Position numbers and translations under genes: made by a program
DNA from: Novosphingobium sp.
GTDB taxonomy: Bacteria > Pseudomonadota > Alphaproteobacteria > Sphingomonadales > Sphingomonadaceae
DNA: 64,000 bases
NCBI GenBank assembly: GCA_017745295.1
Contig: JAGHZR010000007.1
Location: 1-64,000 of the forward strand
Direction: 5' to 3'
The notes under the pieces: generated by a model
The model's database searches: none
The model's input: only the letters and a program-made list of their open reading frames with translations
What the model was told of the DNA's origin: nothing
Part shown: positions 37,464 to 47,742 of the stretch, one piece after another
How the letters are laid out: the number at the start of each line of letters is the position of its first letter
Numbering within the stretch: position 1 is the stretch's first letter

Positions 37464-38483
37464 GTGCATATGGTCATGAAATTCCTCTCCGACAACGCCG
37501 CTAGGGTCCATCCGAAGGTATGGGACGCCATGAAGGCGGCCGACGCGCCCGATTCGCCTTATGACGGCGATGCGCTCAGCCGCTCGCTGGACGATCGCTT
37601 TTCCGCAATCTTCGGGCGCGACTGCGCGGCGCTCTGGGTGGCGACCGGGACGGCTGCGAATTGCCTTGCCCTGTCCGCCATGGTCGAGCCGCACGGCGCG
37701 GTGATCTGCCACCGCGAGGCGCATATCGAGATGGACGAGGGCGGCGCGCCGGGCTTCTACCTCCACGGCGCCAAGCTGCTGTTGGCCAACGGCGAGGGCG
37801 CGAAGATCACGCCGGAGGCGGTCGCGCGGGTGATCGACCCGATCCGCGACGGCGTCCATCAGGTCCAGCCCCACGCCATCTCGATCACCCAGGCGAGCGA
37901 ATATGGGCGCGTCTACCGGCCCGAGGAACTGGCCGCGCTCGCCCGCTTCGCGAAGGAAAAGCGCCTCGGCCTGCACATGGACGGCGCACGTTTCGCCAAT
38001 GCGGCGGCGTTTCTGGGCGGCAATGTGGCAGGGGGGGCGGCGCAGGCGGCGGGCGAGGTCGATGCCCTGAGCTTCGGCATGGTCAAGAACGGCGGGATGA
38101 GCGCGGAGGCGATCGTTTTCTTCGATCCCGCCATGGCCGACAAGGTCCGCTTCCGCCGCAAGCGGGCCGGGCACTTGCAATCGAAGGGCCGTTATCTCGC
38201 CGCGCAGATCCTCGCGATGCTGGAAGACGATCTCTGGCTGGACAATGCCCGCGCGGCCAATGCCGCGGCCGGTGAGATCGCGGCTGCGGCGAAGGGCCGC
38301 CTGCTCCATCCGGTGGAGGCGAACGAGATCTTCCTGATCTCCACAGCCGTGGAGCGGCTGGCGCTGCGCGAGCAGGGCTTCGAATTCTACGACTGGGGCG
38401 ACGATGCCGCGCGCCTCGTCACCGCCTGGGATTCGCGCGAGGATCACGTTTCGGCGCTCGCCCGCGCGATTTCCGGACTGTGA
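37464..38483 (+). CDS. Threonine aldolase family protein
   Basis: 339-aa PLP enzyme of fold type I. Key features are KFLSDNAARVHPKVWDAM at the start, DGDALSRSLDDRFSAIFG, VATGTAANCLALSAM, HMDGARFANAAAFLGG and the PLP-lysine region LSFGMVKNGGMSAEA. It cleaves beta-hydroxy amino acids such as threonine to glycine and an aldehyde; the exact substrate is uncertain. Overlaps the following transporter by 4 bp (38480-38483), so the two are co-translated. Confidence 0.88.
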   Translation: MHMVMKFLSDNAARVHPKVWDAMKAADAPDSPYDGDALSRSLDDRFSAIFGRDCAALWVATGTAANCLALSAMVEPHGAVICHREAHIEMDEGGAPGFYLHGAKLLLANGEGAKITPEAVARVIDPIRDGVHQVQPHAISITQASEYGRVYRPEELAALARFAKEKRLGLHMDGARFANAAAFLGGNVAGGAAQAAGEVDALSFGMVKNGGMSAEAIVFFDPAMADKVRFRRKRAGHLQSKGRYLAAQILAMLEDDLWLDNARAANAAAGEIAAAAKGRLLHPVEANEIFLISTAVERLALREQGFEFYDWGDDAARLVTAWDSREDHVSALARAISGL

Positions 38484-39400
38484 GCGAAAGTCCCGCTCCG
38501 GCACCGGGTTTCCTGACGCCTGCCGTCGCGCTGCCGTTCCTGCTGGTCGCGCTGATCTGGGGATCGACCTGGTTCGTCATCACCGGCCAGATCGGCGAGG
38601 TACCCGCAAGCTGGTCGGTCGCCTGGCGCTTCGTGCTGGCGACCCCGGCGATGTTCCTTGTCGCGGTGGTGATGAAGAAGAGCCTGAGGCTCGGCGCGGC
38701 GGGCCAGTGGCTGGCGCTGGCCGTGGGCGTGGCGCAGTTCTGCGGCAACTACAACTTCGTCTACCGCGCCGAGATGCACCTGACCTCGGGCATCGTCGCG
38801 GTGATGATCGGGCTGCTGCTGGTGCCGAACGCGGTGCTGGCGCTGCTGCTGCTGGGCCAGCCGATCACCTGGCGTTTCGCGATCGGCAGCGCCATCGCCA
38901 TTGCCGGTCTCGCCCTGCTGCTGCTTCACGAGGCGCATGAGGCGCCGCTGGCCGGCAAGGTCCTGCTCGGCACCGTTTTCGCGCTGATCGCGATGATCTG
39001 CGCTTCGGTATCCAACGTGATTCAGGCCAACGAGACCGGCAAGGCGCTGCCGATGGTCAGCCTGCTGGCGTGGGCCATGCTCTACGGCACGCTGGCCGAT
39101 GTCGCCGTGGCCTGGGCGACGTCCGGGCCGCCAGTGATTCCCCGCGACGGGATGTACTGGCTGGGCACCGCCTACCTCGCGATCCTCGGCTCCGTGGTGA
39201 CATTCCCGCTCTATTACACGCTGATCCGCCAGCTCGGCGCGGGCAAGGCGGCCTACAACGGGGTCATGGTCATCATCATCGCGATGCTGATCTCGACCGT
39301 GTTCGAGGGCTATCGCTGGTCGCTGCTGGCGCTGGCCGGAGCGGGGCTGGCGACGGTCGGGCTGGTGGTGGCGCTGAGAGCGCGCAGCCCCTCGCGGTAA
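38480..39400 (+). CDS. EamA/DMT family transporter
   Basis: 306-aa inner-membrane exporter with ten predicted helices in two EamA repeats: FLLVALIWGSTWFVITGQIG at the start of the first and GKVLLGTVFALIAMICASVS for the second. Coupled to the threonine aldolase-like gene, so amino acid export or import is plausible but not shown. The last 91 bases (39310-39400) overlap the 3' end of the converging epimerase gene, which encodes protein in the other strand; unusual but both frames are intact. Confidence 0.85.
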   Translation: MSESPAPAPGFLTPAVALPFLLVALIWGSTWFVITGQIGEVPASWSVAWRFVLATPAMFLVAVVMKKSLRLGAAGQWLALAVGVAQFCGNYNFVYRAEMHLTSGIVAVMIGLLLVPNAVLALLLLGQPITWRFAIGSAIAIAGLALLLLHEAHEAPLAGKVLLGTVFALIAMICASVSNVIQANETGKALPMVSLLAWAMLYGTLADVAVAWATSGPPVIPRDGMYWLGTAYLAILGSVVTFPLYYTLIRQLGAGKAAYNGVMVIIIAMLISTVFEGYRWSLLALAGAGLATVGLVVALRARSPSR

Positions 39401-40170
39401 GTCGGGAAACGCGGCCGCCAGCCGAGCACGCGGCGGGCCTTGCCGTTCGCCACCCGGCGGTTCTCGGCATAGAACCCGCGCGCCATGGCGGAAAGCCGCG
39501 CCTCCTCGATCGACTGGAGCGGCGGCAGCGGCAGGCCGAGCAGGCGGCAGGCCTCCTCGACCAGCGTGTTCTGGCCGCAGGGCAGGTCGTCCGCGAGGTT
39601 GTAGGCGCCGCCCGGCGCTTCCAGCCCGGCGATCACACCGGCGGCAATATCCTCGACATGTGCGCGGCTGAACACTTGCTCGGGCAGGGCGATGCGATGC
39701 GCGCGCCCGTCCAGTACCCGGTCCAGCACCGAACGGCCGGGGCCGTAGATGCCGGGCAGCCGATAGACCCGCGCGCCCAGCTTGAGCCACTCGTCGTCAG
39801 CTTCCGCCCTTGCGGCGCGGCGACCCGATCCGACCGGAGAACTCTCGTCCACCCAGGCACCGCCGGTATCGCCGTAGACTCCGGTGGAGGAAAGGTAGGA
39901 CAGCGGCATGCCCTTCAGCCCGTCGCCGTAGCGCTCCAGCACCGGGTCGAGCGGCTCACCCCGGCCTTCCTTGCCCGGCGGGACCGAGGAAAGCACATGA
40001 TCGGCATCGGCCAGCGCGAGGCGCACATTGCCCTCGTCCTCGAACGAGAGCGTGCCCGCGCTGCCGGTGGAGAGCACTTCCCAGCCGCGCGCCACGGCCT
40101 GCCGGGCGATCACTGACGCGGTGTAACCCAGCCCGAAGATGAACAGGCGTTTCGGTGTGCGGACGGACAT
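39310..40170 (-). CDS. NAD(P)-dependent sugar epimerase-like SDR
   Basis: 286 aa of the extended short-chain dehydrogenase type. LFIFGLGYTASVIARQAVAR (residues 9-28) holds the dinucleotide loop GxGxxA; LSYLSSTGVYGDTGGAWVDE contains the Ser/Tyr region; VYRLPGIYGPGRSVLDRVL follows. Sequence resembles YeeZ-type proteins. The C-terminal 30 residues, encoded by the overlap with the DMT gene, are low complexity (TSPTVASPAPASASSDQR), so the true protein may depend on nothing in that tail. Confidence 0.8.
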   Translation of the reverse strand: MSVRTPKRLFIFGLGYTASVIARQAVARGWEVLSTGSAGTLSFEDEGNVRLALADADHVLSSVPPGKEGRGEPLDPVLERYGDGLKGMPLSYLSSTGVYGDTGGAWVDESSPVGSGRRAARAEADDEWLKLGARVYRLPGIYGPGRSVLDRVLDGRAHRIALPEQVFSRAHVEDIAAGVIAGLEAPGGAYNLADDLPCGQNTLVEEACRLLGLPLPPLQSIEEARLSAMARGFYAENRRVANGKARRVLGWRPRFPTYREGLRALSATTSPTVASPAPASASSDQR

Positions 40171-40248
40171 CGGGCATTCCTCGCGATTCGGCTGTGAATT
40201 CGTCGCGCCAAGTCTGGCATTCGAAGGACAAGGCTCTAATTTAGCGAC

Positions 40249-42903
40249 ATGGACATTGCCAGCACCCCCGCCTCGCCCGACGCCGAAGCGCAGATCGCCG
40301 ATGGCGCCCCCGCACCGCACGCGCCGCCGGTCATTCGCCGCGAGGACTATCAGCCGCCGGTCTGGCTGGTGCCGCAGATCGCACTCGATTTCCGGCTGGG
40401 CGTGGACGAGACCCATGTCACGGCCACGCTTTCGGTGCGCCGCAATCCCGCCGGAAGCGGCGCCTCCACCTTGCGCCTGAACGGCGACCAGCTCATCCCG
40501 CTGGCGATCCGCGTCGACGGTGAGGCGGTCAACGACTGGCGCATGGAAGGCGCCGACCTGATCGTCGAACTGACTGGCGATACCCATGAGGTCGAGATCG
40601 AGACTGCCGTGAACCCGGCGGCGAACAGCCAGCTCATGGGGCTCTATGCCTCGAACGGCATGCTCTGCACCCAGTGCGAGGCCGAAGGCTTCCGCCGCAT
40701 CACTTTCTTCCCGGACCGCCCCGATGTGCTCTCGACGTACTCGGTGCGGATGGCGGGCGACAAGGCTCGCTTCCCGATCCTGCTCTCCAACGGCAACTGC
40801 ACCGCCACCGGAGAGGGCGAGGACGGCACCCATTGGGCCGAATGGCACGATCCCTGGCCCAAGCCGAGCTACCTCTTCGCGCTGGTCGCGGGCGATCTGG
40901 TGGCCAACCATGCCGCGTTCACCACGCGCTCGGGCCGCAAGGTCGATCTCAACATCTGGGTCCGCGCGGGCGACGAGCAGCGCACCAGCCACGCGATGGA
41001 TTCGCTGATCCACTCGATGAAGTGGGATGAGGACACCTTCGGGCGCGAATACGATCTCGACCTGTTCAACGTCGTCGCCGTGTCGGACTTCAACATGGGG
41101 GCGATGGAGAACAAGGGCCTCAACGTCTTCAACACCCGCTACGTCCTCGCCGAGCCGGAAACCGCCACCGACGCCGATTACGACGGCATCGAGAGCGTGA
41201 TCGGCCACGAATATTTCCACAACTGGTCGGGCAACCGCGTGACCTGTCGCGACTGGTTCCAGCTGTCGCTGAAGGAAGGCTTCACCGTCCTGCGCGACCA
41301 GCTGTTCAGCGCCGACATGGGCAGCGAGGCGGTGAAGCGCATCGAGGACGTGCGGGTCCTGCGCTCGGCCCAGTTCCCCGAGGATTCGGGGCCGCTGGCC
41401 CATCCGATCCGCCCTGATTCCTATCAGGAGATCAGCAACTTCTACACCGCCACCGTCTACAACAAGGGCGCCGAAGTGATCCGCATGATGCGGACCATGG
41501 CGGGAACCGAGAAGTTCCGGGCAGGCACCGACCTCTATTTCGACCGCCACGACGGCGAGGCCGCGACGTGCGAGGATTTCGTCAAGGCGATCGAGGACGG
41601 CACCGGGCTGGACCTCACGCAGTTCCGCCTCTGGTACTCGCAGGCGGGCACCCCGCAGGTCGCCGTGGAACTGGCGCATCAGGGCGAGACCGCCACGCTC
41701 ACGCTGACCCAGACGGTCCCGGTAACGCCGGGCCAGCCCGAAAAGCAGCCGGTGCCGATCCCGCTGCGTGTCGCGCTCTACGATCGCGACAGTGGTCGTC
41801 ATGCGGGCGAGCAGCTGATCGTGTTCGACAAGGACAGCCAGAGCTTCACCTTCGAGGGCTTCGCGCGCGCGCCGGTGGTCTCGATCAATCGCGGGTTCTC
41901 GGCCCCGGTCGCCATCGACATGGAGCGTTCGAACGAGGACCTCGTGTTCCTCGCCGCCCATGACGACGATCCCTTCGCCCGTTACGAGGCGATGCAGAGC
42001 CTCGTCGTCCAGCATCTCGTGGCGGCTGTCGGCGGCGGCCTGTCGGACGCCGCGCGGGCCGAGGGCCGCCGGGCGATCGGCGAGGCTTTCGCCGCCGTGC
42101 TGGCGGACGAGGCGCTCGACGACCTGATGCGCGGCGAACTCATGGTCCTGCCGGGCGTCGCCTATCTCGCCGAACAGGTGCTGGTGGCCGATCCGGCCGC
42201 GATCCATGAGGAGCGCGAGGCGCTGAAGGCATGGCTCGGCGGCGCGCTGGCGCAGCCGCTGGCGGTGCTGCACGATCGGGTTTCCGCCGTGCCTTATGGC
42301 CGCGATGCCGCCGCGCGCGGCGCGCGCAAGACCAAGGGGCAGGCGCTCGTGCTGATCGCCTCGGGCGACGCTGCCGAGGGCGCCCGCCGCGCCATCGCGC
42401 AGTACCGCGCCGCCGACAACATGACCGATCGCCAGTCGGCACTGACCGTGCTCTGCAACCTCGAAGGCCCGGAGCGGGAGGAGGCCCTTGCCGACTTCCA
42501 CCGGCGCTACGAAGGCAATGCCCTCGTCATCGACAAGTGGTTCGCGCTCCAGGCCGGCTCGTTCCACCCGGACGTGCTGGAGCATATCGAGGCGCTGGCC
42601 CGGCATCCGGACTTCACCCTGAACAACCCCAACCGCGCTCGCGCGCTCTACATGACGGCGGCGGTGAACCCCAAGGCATTCCACGATGCGAGCGGCGCGG
42701 GCTACCGTATGATCGGCGAGCTGATCCGCAAGCTCGACCCGATCAACCCCCAGACCACCGCGCGTTTCGTGCCGCAGCTCGGGCGCTGGCGGCGGATCGA
42801 ACCCACCCGTGCCGCGATGATGCGCGCCGAACTGGAGAAGATCGCCGCCGAGCCAAGCCTTTCGCGCGACGTGCGGGAACAGGTGAGCAAGAGCCTTGGT
42901 TGA
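40249..42903 (+). CDS. pepN: Aminopeptidase N
   Basis: 884-aa M1 zinc aminopeptidase of the bacterial PepN type. The substrate-binding motif VVAVSDFNMGAMENKGLNVF (GAMEN) and the zinc site VIGHEYFHNWSGNRVTCRDW (HExxH, then a distal Glu in LSLKEGFTVL) are complete. The DUF3458-like C-terminal domains follow. Clips N-terminal residues from peptides. The pgeF start overlaps its stop. Confidence 0.95.
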   Translation: MDIASTPASPDAEAQIADGAPAPHAPPVIRREDYQPPVWLVPQIALDFRLGVDETHVTATLSVRRNPAGSGASTLRLNGDQLIPLAIRVDGEAVNDWRMEGADLIVELTGDTHEVEIETAVNPAANSQLMGLYASNGMLCTQCEAEGFRRITFFPDRPDVLSTYSVRMAGDKARFPILLSNGNCTATGEGEDGTHWAEWHDPWPKPSYLFALVAGDLVANHAAFTTRSGRKVDLNIWVRAGDEQRTSHAMDSLIHSMKWDEDTFGREYDLDLFNVVAVSDFNMGAMENKGLNVFNTRYVLAEPETATDADYDGIESVIGHEYFHNWSGNRVTCRDWFQLSLKEGFTVLRDQLFSADMGSEAVKRIEDVRVLRSAQFPEDSGPLAHPIRPDSYQEISNFYTATVYNKGAEVIRMMRTMAGTEKFRAGTDLYFDRHDGEAATCEDFVKAIEDGTGLDLTQFRLWYSQAGTPQVAVELAHQGETATLTLTQTVPVTPGQPEKQPVPIPLRVALYDRDSGRHAGEQLIVFDKDSQSFTFEGFARAPVVSINRGFSAPVAIDMERSNEDLVFLAAHDDDPFARYEAMQSLVVQHLVAAVGGGLSDAARAEGRRAIGEAFAAVLADEALDDLMRGELMVLPGVAYLAEQVLVADPAAIHEEREALKAWLGGALAQPLAVLHDRVSAVPYGRDAAARGARKTKGQALVLIASGDAAEGARRAIAQYRAADNMTDRQSALTVLCNLEGPEREEALADFHRRYEGNALVIDKWFALQAGSFHPDVLEHIEALARHPDFTLNNPNRARALYMTAAVNPKAFHDASGAGYRMIGELIRKLDPINPQTTARFVPQLGRWRRIEPTRAAMMRAELEKIAAEPSLSRDVREQVSKSLG

Positions 42904-43678
42904 TACCGGACTCGTGGCTGTCGAGGTCAATCGCGCCCGATTGCTGGACGGCCTGCCGCACGGCTTCCTCGGCCGCCGCGGCGGGGTGAGCGCGGGCGAG
43001 GTCGCGGGCCTCAATGTCGGCCTCGGTTCCGGCGATGAACCGGCGGCGGTGGCCGAAAACCGCCGCCGCGCTGCCGCCGCGGTCCTGCCCGGCGCGCCGC
43101 TCGTTTCCGTCTATCAGGTGCATTCGCCCGACTGCGTGATTCTCGGCGCGGACATGTGGAGCGACGCCGAGCGCCCCCATGCCGATGCGCTTGTCACGGA
43201 CCGGCCCGGCGTGCTGATCGGCGTCGTCACCGCCGACTGCGCGCCGGTCCTGCTTGCGGACCGCGAGGCCGGTGTGGTCGGTGCAGCCCATGCGGGATGG
43301 AAGGGGGCCATCGGCGGCGTGACCGACAGCACGATCGCCCGGATGATATCGCTCGGCGCCGAGCGGGCGCGGATCGTCGCTGCCGTCGGCCCCTGCATCT
43401 CCCGGAATTCCTACGAGGTGGACACGGGTTTCCGTGACCGCTTCCTGGCCGAGGCTGCCGGCAATGCACGATTCTTCGCCGAAGGGCGCGAAGGGCACTG
43501 GCAGTTCGACCTGGAGCTTTACGTCGCCGCGCGGCTGGAAGCGGCGGGGATCGCCGGGGTGGAGCGCCTCGGTCTCGATACTTATGCGGCGCCGGAGCGG
43601 TTCTACTCCTATCGCCGTGCCACGCACCGCGCCGAGCCTGCCTACGGGCGCCAGATTTCCCTGATCGCGACGGGCTGA
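42896..43678 (+). CDS. pgeF: Peptidoglycan editing factor PgeF (YfiH, polyphenol oxidase family)
   Basis: 260 aa of the YfiH family, which in E. coli keeps the peptidoglycan peptide correct; related proteins show laccase or nucleoside-phosphorylase activity. Metal ligands appear in VYQVHSPDCVIL, IGVVTADCAPVLLAD (catalytic Cys) and GAAHAGWKGAIGGV, followed by GPCISRNSYEV. The start is a TTG at 42896 overlapping the pepN stop, giving translational coupling; the next clear frame begins VAVEVNRARLL. Confidence 0.88.
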   Translation: MVDTGLVAVEVNRARLLDGLPHGFLGRRGGVSAGEVAGLNVGLGSGDEPAAVAENRRRAAAAVLPGAPLVSVYQVHSPDCVILGADMWSDAERPHADALVTDRPGVLIGVVTADCAPVLLADREAGVVGAAHAGWKGAIGGVTDSTIARMISLGAERARIVAAVGPCISRNSYEVDTGFRDRFLAEAAGNARFFAEGREGHWQFDLELYVAARLEAAGIAGVERLGLDTYAAPERFYSYRRATHRAEPAYGRQISLIATG

Positions 43679-43951
43679 AAAAGGTCCGCCCGGCCTGTCC
43701 GCCGAGCGGTTATACCTTGAATTCCTTGACGACCCTCCTGCGTTGCACGACCAAAAACACGGTTGGCAGGGCAGGCTTCCCTGTATATCAGAACCTCAAA
43801 GTCGGTATTCGCTTCGGGTCGCGCCCGAGGCAACTAACCGTCAACGGGGGGCCGTTACGGGGATACCAGACAAAAAATAGAATTGGTCAGGAATCTGGGC
43901 TTGCTACCGGAATCCCGGGAGTAGGTTGTCAATAACAAGGCAAGGGCAATC

Positions 43952-44485
43952 ATGGCAGAAGCAGATGGCGTGCGGCGGCGCGATTTCATCAATATCGCCG
44001 CGGTAAGCGCGGCGGGTGTCGCCGGCGTGGGCATCGTCGTCCCGCTGGTCAGCCAGATGTCCGCATCGGCGGACGTTCTCGCGGCGTCATCGACCGAGAT
44101 CGACATTTCCTCGATCCAGCCCGGTCAGGCCATCAAGGCGATCTTCCGCAAGCAGCCGGTTTTCGTGCGCAATCTGACGCCGCATGAAATTGCCGAAGCC
44201 AACAAGGTGGACGTCTCCTCGCTCCGCGATCCGCAGACGCTTGAGGAACGCACCAAGGAAGGCAAGGAGAACTGGCTGATCACCATGGGCGTCTGCACCC
44301 ACCTGGGCTGCGTTCCGCTCGGTGCCGGGGAGGGTGAACCCAAAGGCGAGTTCGGCGGCTACTTCTGCCCCTGTCACGGCTCTTCCTACGACACGGCCGC
44401 CCGTATCCGCAAAGGCCCCGCGCCGAAGAACCTCGAGGTTCCGGAATACGCCTTCACCACCGACACGGTCGTAAAGATCGGTTGA
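43952..44485 (+). CDS. petA: Cytochrome bc1 Rieske iron-sulfur subunit
   Basis: 177-aa Rieske protein of ubinol:cytochrome c oxidoreductase, holding the high-potential 2Fe-2S cluster. The twin-arginine-type N-terminus [20 protein letters not shown] is the usual signal/anchor. Cluster ligands are in [10 protein letters not shown] (about residue 115) and CPCHGSSYD (about 139). First gene of the petABC operon; AAGGCAAGGGC lies upstream of the ATG. The 273-bp space before it (43679-43951) carries no convincing gene; a possible frame at 43717-43935 is discounted. Confidence 0.95.
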   Translation: MAEADGVRRRDFINIAAVSAAGVAGVGIVVPLVSQMSASADVLAASSTEIDISSIQPGQAIKAIFRKQPVFVRNLTPHEIAEANKVDVSSLRDPQTLEERTKEGKENWLITMGVCTHLGCVPLGAGEGEPKGEFGGYFCPCHGSSYDTAARIRKGPAPKNLEVPEYAFTTDTVVKIG

Positions 44486-44508
44486 GGCCAAGAGAGAGGA
44501 TCAAGAAC

Positions 44509-45807
44509 ATGAGCTTTCCCTGGGCCAAGGAATACAAGCCGAGCCACCCCTTCATGCAGTGGATGGACGACAGGCTGCCTCTGCCGCGCCTCGTCTACAA
44601 CTCGGTCGGCGGCGGCTATCCGGTTCCGCGCAACCTGAACTATTTCTGGAACTTCGGTTTCCTCGCGGCGCTCTGCCTCGTTTTGCAGATCGTCACCGGC
44701 ATCGTCATGGCCATGCACTATGCGGCCAACACGCAAGTCGCCTTCGACACTGTCGAACAGACCGTGCGCGACGTGAACTGGGGCTGGATGATGCGCTATG
44801 CGCACGCTAACGGCGCCTCGGCGTTCTTCGTCGTCATCTACGTCCACATCTTCCGCGGTTTCTTCTACGGTTCGTACAAGGCCCCGCGCGAGATGGTGTG
44901 GCTGCTCGGCGTCGTGATCTTCCTGCTGATGATGGCCACGGCCTTCATGGGCTACGTGTTGCCCTGGGGCCAGATGAGCTTCTGGGGCGCCAAGGTCATC
45001 ACCGGCCTGTTCGGCGCCATTCCCTTCGTGGGTGAGCCGCTCCAGCAGTGGCTGCTCGGCGGCTTCGCGCCGGACAATGCCGCGCTCAACCGCTTCTTCT
45101 CGCTGCACTATCTGCTGCCCTTCGTGATCGTCGGCGTGGTGATCCTGCACATCTGGGCGCTGCACATTCCGGGCTCGTCGAACCCGACCGGCGTCGAGGT
45201 GAAGAGCGAGAGCGACACCGTTCCGTTCTATCCCTACTACGTCGCCAAGGACGGCTGGGCGATCGGCGTCTTCGCGATCCTGTTCTGCACGGCGCTGTTC
45301 TTCTTCCCGAACGCGCTGGGACACCCGGACAACTACATTCCGGCCAACCCGATGAGCACGCCCGCGCACATCGTGCCCGAATGGTACTTCTGGCCGTTCT
45401 ACGCGATCCTGCGCGCCTTCACCCAGGACTTCTTCTTCATCCCGGCCAAGCTCATGGGCGTGCTGGCGATGTTCGGGGCGATCCTCGTGTGGTTCTTCCT
45501 GCCCTGGCTCGACCGTTCGCCGGTCCGCTCGGGTTCGTACCGCCCGCTCTACAAGAAGTTCTTCTTCTTCGGCCTGATCCCGGCCATGGCGGTGCTGTTC
45601 TACTGCGGCGGCGCCCCGGCGGAAGAGCCTTACGTGATGCTCAGCCAGATCGCGGCGCTCTACTACTTCGCGCACTTCCTGATCGTCATCCCGATCGTTT
45701 CGGCCATCGAGAAGCCGGACCCGCTGCCCTTCTCCATCACCGAATCCGTGCTCGGCGAGGATGAGGCGGCCAAGCTCGCCCCCGCGCCTTCGGCGACGGT
45801 CGCCTGA
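44509..45807 (+). CDS. petB: Cytochrome b subunit of the bc1 complex
   Basis: 432-aa integral membrane subunit that carries both b hemes and the quinol sites. Eight helices; heme-ligand histidines in [20 protein letters not shown] and [20 protein letters not shown]; the Qo-site PEWY motif as [16 protein letters not shown] 44509 (MSFPWAKEY) has AGAGAGAGGA eight bases upstream; the frame also opens at 44482, which would overlap petA, but the added MRPRERIKN looks artificial. Confidence 0.96.
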   Translation: MSFPWAKEYKPSHPFMQWMDDRLPLPRLVYNSVGGGYPVPRNLNYFWNFGFLAALCLVLQIVTGIVMAMHYAANTQVAFDTVEQTVRDVNWGWMMRYAHANGASAFFVVIYVHIFRGFFYGSYKAPREMVWLLGVVIFLLMMATAFMGYVLPWGQMSFWGAKVITGLFGAIPFVGEPLQQWLLGGFAPDNAALNRFFSLHYLLPFVIVGVVILHIWALHIPGSSNPTGVEVKSESDTVPFYPYYVAKDGWAIGVFAILFCTALFFFPNALGHPDNYIPANPMSTPAHIVPEWYFWPFYAILRAFTQDFFFIPAKLMGVLAMFGAILVWFFLPWLDRSPVRSGSYRPLYKKFFFFGLIPAMAVLFYCGGAPAEEPYVMLSQIAALYYFAHFLIVIPIVSAIEKPDPLPFSITESVLGEDEAAKLAPAPSATVA

Positions 45808-45834
45808 CAACAGCTGGAACGAAAGACGAAAGAC

Positions 45835-46647
45835 ATGGCACGCATTCTCTCGATCCTCGTCGGGCTGTTCTTCACGGTGGCGCTGGCCTGGTCCTTCGGC
45901 AAAGGGGCCTACCAGCAGATCACCGAGCCGCCCGCCGCAACCGCCGAGCATGAATTCCACCTCCACCCCAAGGAAGTGAGCTTCGCCAGCGACGGCGCCT
46001 TCGGCAAGTTCGACCGCCAGCAGCTCCAGCGCGGCTTCCAGGTCTACAAGGAAGTCTGCGCCGCCTGCCACGCCCTGCGCCACGTCGCCTTCCGCGACCT
46101 TGCGGCGCTGGGCTACAACGACGCCGAAGTGAAGGCGATCGCCAAGGGCTTCCAGGTTCCGGTCTACAACAACGCCACGGGCGAAGTGGAAACCCGCGAA
46201 GGCGTGGCGACCGACTACTTCCCGCCGGTGCTGTACGGCGGCCAGGGCACCCCGCCCGACCTCTCGCTGATCACCAAGGCGCGTCATGACGGCCCGGCCT
46301 ACGTCTACTCGCTGCTGACCGGCTATCAGGACCAGCCCGCCGCGCTGCTGAAGAAGTTCCCGGATTCGAAGACGCCGGACAGCCTCCACTACAACCCGTA
46401 CTTCGCGAACCTCAACCTCGCGATGCCGCCGCCGCTGACCGGCGAGGGCCAGGTGACTTACGGAGACGGCACCAAGGCGACGGTCGACCAGATGTCGAAG
46501 GACGTCTCGGCCTTCCTGATCTGGACCGCCGAACCCAAGCTCGAAAAGCGTAAGCAGACCGGCTGGCCGGTGCTGGGCTTCCTGCTCTTCGCGACGATCC
46601 TGGGCTATATGTCGTACCGCAACATCTGGGCCGGCAAGAAGCACTGA
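45835..46647 (+). CDS. petC: Cytochrome c1 subunit of the bc1 complex
   Basis: 270-aa heme protein. The signal segment ILSILVGLFFTVALAWSFG leads to the CxxCH heme site in KEVCAACHALRH (about residue 75); the sixth ligand methionine is likely in NLAMPPPLTG. A C-terminal membrane anchor (GWPVLGFLLFATILGYM) and basic tail end the protein. Follows petB by 27 bases; a strong intrinsic terminator follows the stop. Confidence 0.95.
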   Translation: MARILSILVGLFFTVALAWSFGKGAYQQITEPPAATAEHEFHLHPKEVSFASDGAFGKFDRQQLQRGFQVYKEVCAACHALRHVAFRDLAALGYNDAEVKAIAKGFQVPVYNNATGEVETREGVATDYFPPVLYGGQGTPPDLSLITKARHDGPAYVYSLLTGYQDQPAALLKKFPDSKTPDSLHYNPYFANLNLAMPPPLTGEGQVTYGDGTKATVDQMSKDVSAFLIWTAEPKLEKRKQTGWPVLGFLLFATILGYMSYRNIWAGKKH

Positions 46648-46669
46648 GGCTTCCTTTTCGGCACGAGCG

Positions 46670-46711
46670 AAGGGCCTGCGCCATCACGGGATGGCGCAGG
46701 CCCTTTCGTTT
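46670..46711 (+). terminator. Intrinsic terminator of the petABC operon
   Basis: AAGGGCCTGCGCCAT pairs perfectly with ATGGCGCAGGCCCTT (46670-46684 and 46691-46705) around a 6-nt loop, followed by TCGTTT. 23 bases after the petC stop. Confidence 0.85.
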
Positions 46712-46740
46712 GGGGGTTCGACGCCGTAAGGACGGCGACC

Positions 46741-47277
46741 ATGACCCTCGACGAAATCAAGGCGCTGGTGCGCACCGTGCCGGACTTCCCCAAGCCCGGT
46801 ATCCTGTTCCGCGACGTGACCACACTGGTCGGCAACGGCCCCGGCTTCGCGGCGGCGGTAGATCTGATGGCGGAAACGGTGAAGGCCTCGGGTGCCGATA
46901 CCATCGCCGGGGTCGAGGCGCGCGGCTTCATCTTCGGCGCGGCGATCGCGGCGCGGCTGGGGCTGGGCTTCGTCTCGATCCGCAAGCCCGGCAAGCTGCC
47001 GGTCCCGGTGATCGCCATCGACTATGCCCTGGAATATGGCACGGACACGCTGGAAGTGGACCCCGAGGCCGTGGGCGAGGGGCATCGCGTCATCCTGATC
47101 GACGACTTGCTGGCGACCGGCGGCACCGCGCTCGCCGCCGCCGAACTGCTGCGCCGGGCCGGCGCGACAGTCGAACACGCGCTTTTCGCGATCGACCTGC
47201 CCGATCTCGGCGGCGCCGAACGCCTCCGCGCAGCGGGCATCATCCCCCATGCCCTGCTCGATTATCCCGGCCATTGA
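46741..47277 (+). CDS. apt: Adenine phosphoribosyltransferase
   Basis: 178-aa purine salvage enzyme that makes AMP from adenine and PRPP. The protein opens LDEIKALVRTVPDFPKPGIL, has the flexible loop with EYGTDTLEV and the PRPP-binding motif VILIDDLLATGGTALAA (about residues 119-135). All expected residues are present; length is standard. Starts 30 bases after the pet terminator. Confidence 0.96.
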   Translation: MTLDEIKALVRTVPDFPKPGILFRDVTTLVGNGPGFAAAVDLMAETVKASGADTIAGVEARGFIFGAAIAARLGLGFVSIRKPGKLPVPVIAIDYALEYGTDTLEVDPEAVGEGHRVILIDDLLATGGTALAAAELLRRAGATVEHALFAIDLPDLGGAERLRAAGIIPHALLDYPGH

Positions 47278-47401
47278 AGCAGTTTCCACGTCTTATCGCG
47301 GCCAAGGCACAAGGAAGGCGTTGACGAGGGCTGTCCTCTCGTGGCAAGCGGCTGCCACGACGCTGGACACAGTGCCCTGATCGGGCACAGCCCTTCGATG
47401 G

Positions 47402-47475
<74 letters not shown>

Positions 47476-47742
47476 GTCTATCATTCCTGCCTATGAAGGT
47501 ACGTGAATGGTCGTTTTCTGCAATTTTATTGAGTGACACACGGTCCGGGTGATTCCGGATATGGCCCATGCCGTGTCGGCCTTGGGTCGGCACCCTTATG
47601 GACCTGCAGTCCTCATGGGCTGATGACCCTTGCGATCGCAGGCGAATCATCCGGATCGAGTCTCTTGGCAGTGACGGTCGGATGCTTGAACCGATAGGCG
47701 AACCTGCACGAAACGGCGGTTCGCTGTGGGCGTCGCCCGGCT

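Noticed and set aside
40171..43014. Long minus-strand frame upstream of the epimerase start
   Set aside because: Antisense shadow of pepN and pgeF; the epimerase begins normally at 40170.
43717..43935. Small frame before petA
   Set aside because: Weak TTG start, no ribosome site and no protein-like character; the region is more likely promoter and leader sequence.
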